The position numbers were made by a program, and so were the translations under genes. This document shows, piece by piece, positions 45,014 through 56,487 of a stretch of DNA of 64,000 bases. The stretch's first letter is position 1, and every line of letters starts with the position of its first letter. Under the pieces are notes generated by a model. That model was not told the origin of the DNA and did no database searches. It was given only the letters and a program-made list of their open reading frames with translations. The DNA comes from Sorghum bicolor (lineage: Eukaryota; Streptophyta; Magnoliopsida; Poales; Poaceae): NCBI RefSeq assembly GCF_000003195.3, contig NC_012870.2, positions 37,540,377-37,604,376 of the forward strand, read 5' to 3'.

Positions 45014-46264
45014 AGCTCCCCCAAGCTTAACCTTTGCTCGTCCCCGAGCAAAGCTAAAATCAACAAGAAAACAGGGGTTACTTTTGTGCCTCTTACTGCA
45101 TTGTTTTTAAGTTATCACTAAGGTCTTAAGTGATTGAAAAACAGAACGATCAAGTCAAGCACTATGTCTCAAGTTCTTCCGTCTTACCTTTGTTCTGGAG
45201 TTTGCATATGTTCCCAAAATAAAACTGAGGTATTTGCCTTCTTCTCGAAAGATATATAAGTAGAGCTTTAAAAGTTTTAGCATACTTACTTTGCATTTTG
45301 CTATGTCAACGCTCGGAGTAAGGGAGAGAAATGTCATACTCCTAGATCAAGACCTTTGACCATTTTGAAAAGTTTGTCATCTCTTACTGGCATATTGCTT
45401 ATTAGAGGGACCATGGGCTATCATTTTTTTTCTTTTTTTTTCTATTTTTTCAGTCTCTTTTTTTTTCAAATGGGCGGCAAGTACCCCTAATTCTACTGTC
45501 GGACACATGTCCATTTTTTTCCACTCAGGTGGGTATCTTTGTACCTCCAATTCTACTTCGGACACTTGTCCATTTTTACCTCTCGTCTCACTCTTTTTTT
45601 TCGAATCAAATTTTTGCGTAGTCCCATGCCTCTAACACAATAATACTTCGGAAGAGTGAATCTTTTATATTTTTAAAACAAAAAGGTCTTGATCTTCGGA
45701 GCATGATAATTCTCTCAACCAAAACTACAAGAATTAACAATGGCTTAAACAAAGCAAGTGCCCACAGTTTTAATATTTATATCTTATAAGACTCTAGGTA
45801 TTATGATCTCATATATTTTTTTATGAATTTTTATATTTTCAAAAGATAAAATCTCCAGAACTCTAGCAAAACTTGGAACAAGTTAAATAGTAGCTCAGAC
45901 CTTTTCATATCATGTTTGTCAATTACCTAGACTTGAATCAAACTTTCTGTTTATTTTATTTAAAACTTAGGATTACACAAAACTATTGTATATTACTCAA
46001 AAGAAAAACTTTGTTTGGTTTCATGGTTATGCATTTTTTTATTTCTGAATATTAGTAAATAAAACCAAGAAAGAAAAGTAATACTTATCTAGATACACGT
46101 GGGGGTGCCTCCCCCAAGCTGGATGTTGACATAGTCGTTCACTCTTGTGGCCTGCATGTTCAGTCTCACTCTTCTTAAGCCTCAAAATCCTGCACAACCC
46201 AAATAGACAACAAAACTTGTGGAACATGTTAAGGGTTAGGTAATTGTCTAGAGCTTATGAGAGC
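45014..46264 (-). other. Athila-D 3' noncoding region and polypurine tract
   Basis: PPT complement AGCTCCCCCAAGCTTA at 45014-45029. Two tandem units carry GGACACATGTCC (45501-45512) and GGACACTTGTCC (45560-45571) after CTAATTCTACT. Homologous to 12020-13540. No supported ORF. Confidence 0.75.
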
Positions 46265-48340
46265 TTAATGTGAGAATTCTATGAACTCAATCACATCAAG
46301 TTCCTCTACCACGTTGTTTTGTGGCTCGAGATAGATTTTCAAGCATTGACCATTTACCTTAAAAGTGTTACCTATGTCATCTTGGATGGTAATGGCTCCA
46401 TGAGTTGAAGTGTCAATAACCTTGTATGGTCCATCCCACTTACTTCGTAGCTTACCATGCCCAAAGAGCTTAACTCTTGAATTGAATAGTAGAACCTTAT
46501 CTCCAGGCTTAAACTCCTTGTGCTTGATTCTCTTATCATGCCATCGTCTTGTTCTCTCTTTATAGATCCTTGAATTGTGGTAGGCTTTCTCTCTACATTC
46601 TTCTAGCTCAGATAGTTGCATCAGACGATTCTCACTAGCGAGGTGGAGATCCATGTTCCATTTCTTGAGTGCCCAATGAGCCTTAAACTCTACTTCCACA
46701 GGCAAGTGACAAGTTTTTCCATATACAAGTTGATAAGGTGACATGCCTATGGGTGTTTTGAATGCAGTTCTATATGCCCAAAGTGCATCAGGAAGTTTGT
46801 CCTTCCACCCCTTACCCATCTCATCTACGGTCTTTTGTAAAATATTTTTGATTTGTTTGTTAGATGTTTCGGCTTGACCGCTAGTCTGAGGATGGTATGG
46901 TGTTGCGACGTTGTGTCGAACTCCATGATCGGCTAGGTACTTCCGGAAGATTTTGTCGATGAAGTGGGAACCTCCATCGCTTATAACTATCCGGGGTATA
47001 CCAAAGCAAGGAAAGATTACTTCATGGAACATTCTCTTGGCATGTTTTGAATCAGCTGATCGACAAGGTAGGGCTTCTACCCATTTGGACACGTAGTCCA
47101 CAGCTACTAAGATATACTCGCAATTCCCGGACATAGGGAATGGTCCCATGAAATCAATGCCCCATACATCGAAAAGTTCTACTTGAAGATTATTTGTGAG
47201 AGGCATTTCATTTCGTGAGTTGATATTCCCATGTTTTTGACATCGGTGGCATCTCCTGACAAAGTCCTTTGTATCTTCATACATCGTTGGCCAGAAAAAA
47301 CCACTTTGCCAAATTTTAGCATGTGTCCGAAATGCTCCATAGTGTCCTCCATATGGCGAGGCAAGGCATCTTTCCATAATTTGAGTAGCCTCAGCCATAG
47401 GAACACACCTTCTCAAGAGTCCATCAGCGCAGACTCGGAAAAGATATGGCTCATCCCAAAGGTGGAAACGACTATCGCGAAGCAACTTCCTTTTGTTTGC
47501 ACCAGGCGGGACATAGCCTTTTACTATAAAGTTTACGATGTCTGCGTACCATGGATCTGCATGTGTTATCTTAAGCAGGGTGTCATCCCTTAGGTAGTCA
47601 TTTATGGGAAGTTCATCATGTGTTTCCTTATATTGAAGCCTAGACAAGTGGTCGGCTACAGAATTCTCAACTCCCTTCCTATCTCGGATTTCTATGTCAA
47701 AGTCTTGGAGTAGAAAAATCCATCGAATTAGACGAGGCTTAGCATCTTTCTTAGTGAGGAGGTACTTGAGAGCAGCATGGTCTGAATAGATGATTATCTT
47801 TGCCCCCACTAAGTAAGATCTAAACTTGTCTATAGCAAAGACAACAGCCAAAAGCTCTTTTTCAGTTGTAGTGTAATTGAGCTGTGGTCCAGACAAGGTT
47901 TTGCTAGCGTAGGATATGGCATAATGCATTTTATCCTTGGTTTGTCCTAAAACGGCACCAACCGCAAAATCGCTAGCATCACACATGATCTCAAAAGGAA
48001 GATTCCAATCAGGTGGTTGGATAATCGGGGCTGAGATGAGTGCTTTCTTAAGAGTTTGAAAAGATTCATGACACTCATCACTAAAGATGAAAGGTGCATC
48101 CTTAGCTAGGAGACTAGTTAGGGGTCTAGCAATTTGAGAGAAATTCTTGATAAAGCGTCTATAGAACCTTGTATGTCCCAAAAAGCTACGGATTCCTTTC
48201 ACATTCGTGGGAGGTGGAAGTTTTTCAATAACTTCAATCTTTGCTTTGTCCACCTCTATTCCACGTTCGGACACTTTATGTCCTAGCACTATTCCTTCCT
48301 GAACCATAAAATGGCATTTCTCCCAGTTCAGGATTAAGTA
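46265..48340 (-). pseudogene. Athila-D pol: end of RT, RNase H and integrase
   Basis: After the sequence gap the frame resumes in RT ([20 protein letters not shown]) and thumb/connection ([20 protein letters not shown]). RNase H has [43 protein letters not shown] and VADHLSRLQ. Integrase has an HHCC finger ([20 protein letters not shown], then CHRCQKH), core D..D..E ([28 protein letters not shown]) and the C-terminal [19 protein letters not shown]. No stop or frameshift occurs in about 690 codons, so this part looks recently functional. The gene is cut upstream by Tekay-2 and carries the N gap. Confidence 0.95.
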
Positions 48341-48440
48341 NNNNNNNNNNNNNNNNNNNNNNNNNNNNNNNNNNNNNNNNNNNNNNNNNNNNNNNNNNNN
48401 NNNNNNNNNNNNNNNNNNNNNNNNNNNNNNNNNNNNNNNN
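48341..48440. other. Assembly gap (100 N)
   Basis: Exactly 100 N inside Athila-D RT, a usual placeholder size. The flanking RT halves are in different frames across it, so the true length is not 100. Confidence 0.99.
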
Positions 48441-48981
48441 TTCTCCAACAATGATCGAAGGTTTTGCCATAGACGGTCAAATCATCCATGAAAACCTCCA
48501 TGATCTTCTCAATCATGTCCGAGAAAATAGACATCATGCACCGTTGGAAAGAAGCTGGAGCATTGCACAATCCGAACGACATTCGTCGGTATGCATAAGT
48601 TCCATACGGGCATGTAAAGGTAGTCTTTTCATGGTCATCTGGGTGGATTGGGATTTGGTGATATCCAGAATAACCATCAAGGAAACAAAAGAAAGAGTGG
48701 TTTGCAAGCCGTTCCAACATTTCATCAATGAAGGGTAACGAAAAGTGATCTTTCTTTGTAGCCTTATTGAGTTTTCGATAGTCAATACACATACGCCACC
48801 CAGTGACAATTCGTTGAGGGATGAGTTCATTCTTCTCATTCCTAACGACCGTCATTCCTCCTTTCTTTGACACTACTTGGACAGGGCTAACCCACTCACT
48901 ATGTGGCACAGGATAAATAATCCCAGCACGATAGAGTTTGAGGACCTCTTTCTTAACAACCTCTCGCATAGCATTGTTAAG
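48441..48981 (-). pseudogene. Athila-D reverse transcriptase, N-terminal half
   Basis: Blocks in order: AMREVVKKEVLKLYRAGIIY, SEWVSPVQVVSKKGGMTVV, RIVTGWRMCIDYRKLNKATK, DHFSLPFIDEMLERLANHSF, FLDGYSGYHQIPIHPDDHEK, RRMSFGLCNAPASFQRCM and catalytic FMDDLTVYG just before the gap. Tekay-2 interrupts upstream of the AMREVV block. Protease and gag are outside the window. No stop seen. Confidence 0.95.
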
Positions 48982-51900
48982 TGTGGCAGAACCCCCTAAG
49001 TGTTTGGGCCCACTGACACCTGTCATTGTCCTAAGGACCTCTGACGGCGATGCCGGGGATCCTCTCATTTTAGAAGTCCGATGAGCATCGCTGGACGCTC
49101 ATTCCACTGCTACCTGTGGCGTGCCAAGCCGGCTCGTCCTGACCACTGGTGATGGTCAATTAACGAGAACTTCTTCTTCTCGCCCTTACAGGATAGCAAG
49201 TGGCCACCTTAACACCAGGATCATTCGTTGCGAAGACATTGCAGTACCACAAACGACATACGACCAAAATAATATTTCAGAGTAAAACAGCAGAAGTATT
49301 ACATAACTTATTTTACAAAAGGAGTTCTTCCAAATAGCAGAGTATTATTACAAACCAGGTCCAGCGGAGCAACTTAAACTTTAGCACCTCGATTACAAAT
49401 TTACAGACCCTGCCCATGGGTCACGCTCACTCTTCTTCGTCGTCAACCTCGACGACGGTCACACAACAGGGTCCGAAACAAGTCGGCTCCTGAGCTTCAC
49501 CTGCAACAGGGGTATTGAAACCCTGAGTACGGGAGTACTCAACAAGACTTACCCGATGGAAAAAGAGGAGAAGTTAGGAATGCAGGCTTAGGGTAGACAA
49601 GGAGTGGCTGAGCAAGGAGCCAAAGTGTTTTGCGTAAAAGCTTACTAATAGTGCATCCTTACTTTCAAGTTTTACCTGCGAATTCCTCTCCTTAAGAGGC
49701 CGAGGAGTTCGAGGACAGTCTAACTAGTTGTCTCCCACAGACAAGTCTGGGAGTTCCTAGTCCTAAAATAAAGTATTATTTATCCAACGGCCATAGCTTC
49801 ATGTCACTCTGAGTCCGGGAATTGGGATCCGAACCTCATGAGACATTTCCCCCTTTCTCATTTTATCACTTAATTGCATATTTAACTACGATGAGGGTCG
49901 AAGGAATTGAGTCTCCCAATCGGGGAGCAACGACGATTCGAATCGCTTAGCAATCCAGCTGGAGTTCCTAACCACCCGACATATGTAGAACCAAATCTTG
50001 CATATATCAACCCGAATCAAGCTCTCCCCAAATTTGACCAGGTTCGCGGCACCCGAGAGCACAGTACTCCACCATCCTACAGCCGATCTAGATGTTTTCC
50101 GGTCATCTCAAATCCGTAAGGTGGGCACACGTTACTCTCGCCATCTTTCCACTCCCAGTGCACGAGTAGCTGTTCGCGTCGAGGGATTACAAGATCGGGC
50201 TTACCGAGGGCAAGTGGCTAGTACTATAAATTCTCAACCTAGCAGGCCATCAACGGAACGGTCCTTAATCGACACAGTTGGAGACACTACTTTAAGACTC
50301 CATTCTTAAAGCAAGTCCACCGACCGGTCTCAAATTGAAACATCATTGACCATAAGTGTATTCTACAACAACCCTTCAAACTTTCTTGGTTGAAAACCTA
50401 TCTAGTAGCAGGGCTAAGCATCGCTACGCAATTTTTAAAATAAGACAGGTGCCAAGGACAAGATAACAAATATCAAGGTAGTAAATGCAGCAAGTAGGTT
50501 AACCCAATTCTCAACTACCTAATGCAGCATTTTCAATTCATAAGTGATAAAAGATTTAAAACATTCAAGGAGGGGTTAATGCATCCGGGGCTTGCCTTGG
50601 TTGCAGGGCAGAGAGGGACCCTCGGAGACTTTCCAAGTCTCGGATCTGACTTCCTCGAACGGAGCACCGACCTCGGGGTTCGGTTCAATGGGCGCTCTCG
50701 GTCACGTGCACTATACGTAAAAGGATGAATGCTCATGATATGCATATGACAACTGTGCAAGAAGGGCTAAGTCGAGTACAACTTGCCTTCTTGGTGCAAC
50801 TCAGAATAAACTAATAAATAAAGTTGTTTAACAACTAAGTGTCATTACCCAAGAGGTGGTATCTGTAAATTAATATTTTTCTTAATCCATAATTATTCTG
50901 AATTAATTAATTATTAATCCTAGTTACCTTAATTAACTCTTAATTAATCACTAATGACAGTAATTAAGCATTAAGGCCAAACAATAATTAAATGCCAAAG
51001 GTCACTAGGGTTAATGACCTCAGGTCATCATATAATCCCAAAATCACCCAAATCCTAATCTTGAGCAACTAACTAATTATTATGTAATTATTCTAGAATT
51101 ATTATTTAATTACTAAATAAGGATTTAACAATATTTTGCTCAAACATTATCCAAATGTCACCAAACTTTGTGTGGAGACAGAGAATAATACTCAGAGGCT
51201 CTCCACAAAATTTGGTGATTTTTGGACATACTGATAAATTATTAAAATTCATCACCGTTTTATTTGCTAATTAAAAGAGCCAATTTTTATATCCTGGCAA
51301 GCTATTAGAAAACAGAGCCTAATATTTTTCTTGGATTCTAACTATTTCAGGGAATTTATACAAAAATTTCCATGATTTTTGGATCACCACACAATTTATT
51401 ACACAATTTCAAACATCAAGCATTTTTAACCAAAAAGGAAAAAGAGAAAGTGCACTGTGCTGCTCCGGCGGCCTGCTTGGATACGGCCCAAGACGGCCCG
51501 CGAGCGCTCTCCCGCGCGGACTGCGCGCGCGCTCTCTCTCACGCGGCCACTGACGAGCGGGCCCTGCTCGTCAGGATCCCCCCTCTTCCAGCGAGACACT
51601 GACAGGATGACCCCACCTGTCAGTTTCGTCCCCTTCACGCACGACGGCGCTTCCGCAACTCCGGCGGCCGTTAGCGAGGTCCCCGGCCCCCGCGCGCGTG
51701 CGCATCAGCTCCGCCTCACTTCCGCGGACCGATCTCTACCACTTACTCGCGCTCTACCGCCCTCTGTCTATCGCAACCGCGTCACCGGCGGACGGCCGCC
51801 ATGGCCGACTATCGGCCGGCCACCAGGACCCGGTAGAGTGCAAGCCGACGGCCTAGCGAGCTTCCACAGGGGTTGGGGAGGATGGTGCTCACGCTGCAAG

Positions 51901-53256
51901 GCTCGGGGAAGCAGCTGAAGCTGCTGGCGACGTAGGCAGTGTCGTCGGGCGGGGGCTCTGGCTCCGGCAAGCTCGTTCCGGTGATCCTGCTCACATTCAA
52001 AGAGAGGGAGCGAGCGCATGAGCAACCGGGGCACGGAAGGAACTTGAAACAGTCGCCAGTGGGGTGTGATACTCACTGGAACACCGTGGCCACGCGAAGA
52101 ACTCCGCGGCGGCGGTCTCGGCCGGAGTTGGAGAAGAGGGAGGAGCTCTGGCGTTTGAGGGGGTTAGAGAGGGAGTTTGGGGGTGCACTGGGTTCGCACG
52201 AAGGTGACGAAGACTCTGGGATGCTCAAATTGGCTCGGGAAGGAGTGGTTATGGTGAATTTGGGAGAGAAAGACTCGTCGGGTTCTTTGGCTCAGGACGG
52301 AGGAAACGCACGGCGTCGTCCACGCTGCGCTCAAATGGAGGGGAAAGCAAGCCCGGGGCATCCACGTTGCCTGGCGACCCTGGCAGCAAGCAGCTGCGTG
52401 CACGCACGCATGCGCGCGGCGCTGCTCGCGCGGCGGGTGCGCTGGACAGGGAGCCGGTGATCCATATCGGATCACTGTAGCAGACCCTTATTCCCCCTTT
52501 TCTGACTTTTGTGGAATTCACCCAAAATTTGAACTGAACACAAAATTCCATCAAAACAAAAGTTGTGCACAATTTTATAAACTACAAAACTTCTTTTGGT
52601 GACCAAAGCCAAATCTGAGTGGAACAAGATGAATTTGACAAAACAGTTTGGATTTCAAATCCCAATTCAAGGAAATTCAAATTTTTGAATTGGGGCAAAT
52701 CAGAATTTCTAAAATTACTTTTGTTTTTCCTAAACAACTTGAAAAACTCCCAACATGAAAGTTGCCCAACTTTTTGTGCTCTACAACTTTCATGTTGACC
52801 ACTTTTTAAAATTCCCAATGGATTTTGAATTGGAGGTTTAAATTGGAAAAGGGGACACTTTCTGGAAATCTGTATTTTCAAAATTACTTTGAATTTTGTA
52901 TTGAAACTCCAAAAACTCAAAACACCAAAGTTGTACATCTTGACAAGATCTACAACTTTTCTTTCGAACTCACCCTCAAATTTTGCTTAGTTTTTAAATT
53001 GCACAAAAAGGGGCAATTCTAGGGTCCAGAAATCAGGGTTTCCCCCCCCCAAGCCTTCGGAAAACCTTCACCCTAGGGTTCTAGCAACCAACTCAAGCCT
53101 CACTAACAAGATAAACACACTTTAATTCCCTAAGCACATTCAACCAAATTAAACTCATTTTAAGTTGATGCATCAAGGTGTGCTTAACAACTATGCTGTG
53201 CAATGCTGATGATGCCATGATCCGATTTTAGTAACCTTAACATCGGGGATGTTACA
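48982..53256 (-). repeat. Tekay-2 3' LTR (4275 bp)
   Basis: + strand TGTGGCAGAACC...CATCGGGGATGTTACA, then the PPT complement GCCCTCCCCCCTTA (53257-53270). Contains an AT-rich stretch (50850-51420) and a GC-rich zone (51450-52460) whose overlapping ORFs are not supported as genes. A repeated plant-heterochromatin-type LTR block at 49880-50300 is shared with Tekay-1. Confidence 0.85.
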
Positions 53257-53461
53257 GCCCTCCCCCCTTAAAGAAATCTCGCCCCCGAGATTTAAAGCCT
53301 TAGGGTAAGTAATGGAAAAGGAAATTTGTCAAAACTCTTTCATCTTCAAATTTCTCATAAAGCAGGAAGTTGGGAAAAACCACTCCATTATAAACATATA
53401 TGTACACAAGGTACATGGCGTTGGCTACTCTTTTCCTTCACTCAAATACACCCCCTATTTA
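53257..53461 (-). other. Tekay-2 3' untranslated spacer
   Basis: PPT (53257-53270) and a short noncoding stretch up to the pol stop at 53462. Confidence 0.7.
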
Positions 53462-55297
53462 TCAGCTGTTGTCCTGAAGAGAAGCGTGGAATTCAGGGAA
53501 ATTCTCCAGCAGATAATCTTCAGATTCCCAGGTGGCTTCCTCTTTAGAGTGCTGGCTCCACTGTATCTTGTACCACTTGGTAGTCGTTCTTCGGGTAACT
53601 CTCTTCCTTTGATCCAGTACTCGGATAGGATACTCCGAATAAGTTAGATCTGGTTCAAGTTCTACATCTTCAATATCTTGAACTTGGTCTGGTACACACT
53701 TCTTTAGTTGAGACACATGGAACACATTATGTATCCTGGATAATCGTTCGGGCAGTTTAAGGCGGTAGGCTACCTGTCCACATCGGTCAATGATTAGAAA
53801 TGGACCAATGTAACGGGGTGCTAACTTGCCTTTAACACCAAAACGATTTACTCCTTTCATTGGGGATACTTTCAAATACACATGATCACCTTTGACGAAT
53901 CTTAATGGTCGACGTCTCTTATCGGCGTAGCTTTTTGTCGGGACTGAGCAACTTTCAAGTTATTTTGGATTTGTCTCACTTTGTTCTCAGTCTCTTTCAC
54001 TAAGTCAACTCCGAAGAACCATCTTTCTCTAGGTTCTGACCAGTGTAACGGAGTTCGACATCGACGGCCATATAGTGCCTCAAAGGGAGCCATCTTGATA
54101 CTCTCTTGGTAGCTATTGTTGTAAGAAAATTCTCCTAGAGGCAAACAGTCATCCCACTTATCTGGAAAATTTAGGGCACAAGATCTTAATAGATCTTCTA
54201 GGGTTTGATTCACCCTCTCAGTTTGCCCACCTGTTTGAGGGTGGTAGGCTGTGCTATATAAAAGCTTGGTGCCCAAGCATTCGTGTAAACATTTCCAGAA
54301 TTGGGAGACAAATTGTGTGCCTCTGTCCGACACTATTGTCTTTGGCACCCCATGCAGACTTAGGATACGATCAAAGTAAATCTTAGCATAGGTGGAGGCA
54401 GGATACAATAGTTTTACAGGCAAGAAATGTGCTGTTTTGGTGAGACGATCCACTATGACCCAAATTGAATCAAAGCCTTTGGCTGTCTTGGGCAATCCTA
54501 CTATGAAATCCATACTTATGTCATCCCATTTCCATGCTGGGATAGGCAGAGGCTGCAATTCCCCAGCGGACTTGAGATGAATAGCTTTGACCTTTCGACA
54601 GGTGTCACATTGGGCCACATAGCGAGCTATCTCTATCTTCATTTTCGTCCACCAAAACCTTTGCTTTAGGTCCTGATACATCTTATTGCTTCCCGGATGA
54701 ATAGAATACCTCGTGGTATGAGCTTCATCCAGGATTCGTTGACGTAGCTCAGGTACCTTTGGAACCACTAACCGGCTCTTGAACCAGATCACCCCTGCAT
54801 CATCCACCTTAAAGTCTGTGGGTGCTCTATTAAAAATTTTCTCCTTAAGATGTTTCATGCCTTTGTCTTCCTTTTGTGCCTCTATGATTTGAGCTTCGAG
54901 ATTGAAGTCAATCTTTAGATTGGCAAGGCTTCCTTGGGAAATCATTTCTATCCCCAAGTTCTCTAGCTCTTGGCACAAAGTTATATCTCTAGGCGTCACT
55001 GTTAAGCAATTACAGTGAGCCTTACGACTGAGGGCATCAGCTACTACATTCGCCTTGCCACGATGATAATGCACCTCAAGGTCGTAATCTTTGATTAGTT
55101 CTAGCCACCTTCGTTGGCGCATATTAAGCTCGGCTTGAGTAAAAATATACTTCAAGCTTTTGTGATCTGTGTATAGATGACATGTGTTCCCCAACAGATA
55201 ATGGCGCCAGATCTTTAGTGCATGTACCACGGCGGCTAGTTCAAGATCATGGGTCGGGTAATTCTCTTCATGTGGTCTAAGCTGTCTGGAGGCATAT
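53462..55297 (-). pseudogene. Tekay-2 pol end: RNase H, integrase, chromodomain; one frameshift
   Basis: Reading from the CRM junction: [20 protein letters not shown] (RNase H), [31 protein letters not shown]. The integrase finger is [19 protein letters not shown]...CDTCRKVKA; the core has [19 protein letters not shown] and [14 protein letters not shown]. The frame then shifts: a T run at 53932-53936 (an A run in the gene) appears one base short, giving a stop at 53902. The C-terminus resumes in another frame with KLAPRYIGPF and NVFHVSQLKK. A chromodomain closes the gene (KWYKIQWSQHSKEEATWESE), ending at 53462. The chromodomain directs insertion to marked chromatin. Confidence 0.9.
55293..55297 (+). 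repeat. CRM target site duplication, left copy
   Basis: CATAT, repeated at 62756-62760 on the other side of the CRM. Confidence 0.95.
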
Positions 55298-55696
55298 TGA
55301 TGCGTCACGTTGTCCCGATCTTCACGACGTAGGAAGAACACCGATAACTAGCTGAAGAACAGCCGGATAACTTGCTGCAAACAGCGATAACTAGTGCAAC
55401 CTGGCAAATAAAACTCGAAGCCAACCACCGTCTTTAACCGGCAACCTGAATCGAGGATTCGCCCAACCACACTCTCAAGGAACCAACCAACACAGCCTAC
55501 AATCAATCAAGGAATACCTTGAAGGGAGTAGGAGCACCAATTGGGAGCGGATGAAGCCGCCGCCTATGTAATCCCGCGAGGAAATCACAAGAGCAAAGGG
55601 GTAGAGATCACTCTCTGGATTTGTTAGCACGCAGCTGAACAAAGGGGTTCTGTATTTCAATTATCAAAGTCTTAGATTACAATGAGTCTTAGGGGG

Positions 55697-55706
55697 TATT
55701 TATACT
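55697..55706 (-). promoter_or_regulatory. TATA box, CRM 3' LTR
   Basis: Minus strand AGTATAAATA followed by CCCCC; the same box at 61961-61970 in the 5' LTR would drive the element's transcript. Confidence 0.55.
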
Positions 55707-56025
55707 AGCAACCGACCTGCTAGATAGGTATGAAAACGAAATAGAGTTTCTGAGGGAAGACAATGTGAAAGGTCCCCTCGAAATGGATTTCCGAAGTGGC
55801 TTTGCGTGACTGTTGGCCTCGAGAGCAGTTTCCAATAAACTGACCATAACTTTTTATTGGGAAGTCCAAATGATGAACCGTTTCTTGGGTGTGAAACTAG
55901 ACTCAAAGGGCTTTCCATCAATGTATGCCAACCAGCGCGAAACTTTGTAGATTGGTACAGTTTTACTTGGCAATTTGTACCAACATTCTGTCACGACAGA
56001 CTGTTGACCTTCTAAGCAGTCTGTA

Positions 56026-56487
56026 CTAATTCTGGTCTGCAGGCAATATGGAGTATCCAAACTGGTCGCCACTAGATTCATTGGAAAGTAGACTCGTCAA
56101 GCTTTCCAACAAATGCTCATGGACCTTCATAGCATTTGTGAGCAAAAAGTTATGAAGATTCTTTGCACTGGTCCGTTTTTGACTTCCACTGGTCCGTTTT
56201 TGACTTCTTCTGGAACTTCCACTGGTCCGTTCTTCATGGTCCGATTCTTCCTTCTCTTCTTCTATATACCTGAGTACAATCAAGGTACAACACTTAGGTA
56301 GTATATAATTATCATTAATGTTAAAATGAATCTCACAAAGTAGCGTGTGGACCTCTTGTTGTAGGTTCTTTGCACGACTACGTGTAATCGGTCCATCGAT
56401 GACTTGAGATGGTGTCGGTGTAGGTGAAACTTGAGTGGGTGTAGCTTGACTTGGAGCTTGTGACATCTTGCTTGGTGGCGTGGTCAT
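56026..56487 (-). pseudogene. CRM LTR-encoded C-terminal tail, out of frame with pol
   Basis: A 153-codon frame starting [20 protein letters not shown], overlapping the pol stop (ATGA overlap at 56484-56487). It contains GPITRSRAKNLQQEVHTLLC. In CRM elements the pol frame runs on into the 3' LTR and encodes a tail (CR motif) thought to guide centromere targeting. Here it is one base out of frame with pol, so the tail is probably not made as part of integrase. The same frame is in the other LTR (62290-62751), where it has no pol in front. Confidence 0.6.

Larger units (their letters stand above)
43682..48981 (-). mobile_element. Athila-D: 3' half of an Athila element, inserted in Tekay-1
   Basis: 3' LTR (45013-43682), PPT, 3' noncoding DNA, integrase, RNase H and most of RT, cut at 48981/48982 by Tekay-2. 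The flank 43677-43681 is GCTAC. There is no third ORF between integrase and LTR, unlike Athila-A and -B. Confidence 0.9.

Noticed and set aside
48276..49068. ORFs running through the N gap
   Set aside because: They translate N as unknown residues; frames on the two sides differ, so the joined products are not real.
51426..52572. Several ORFs up to 173 codons on both strands
   Set aside because: GC-rich zone of the Tekay-2 LTR; same pattern as in Tekay-1 and no domain.
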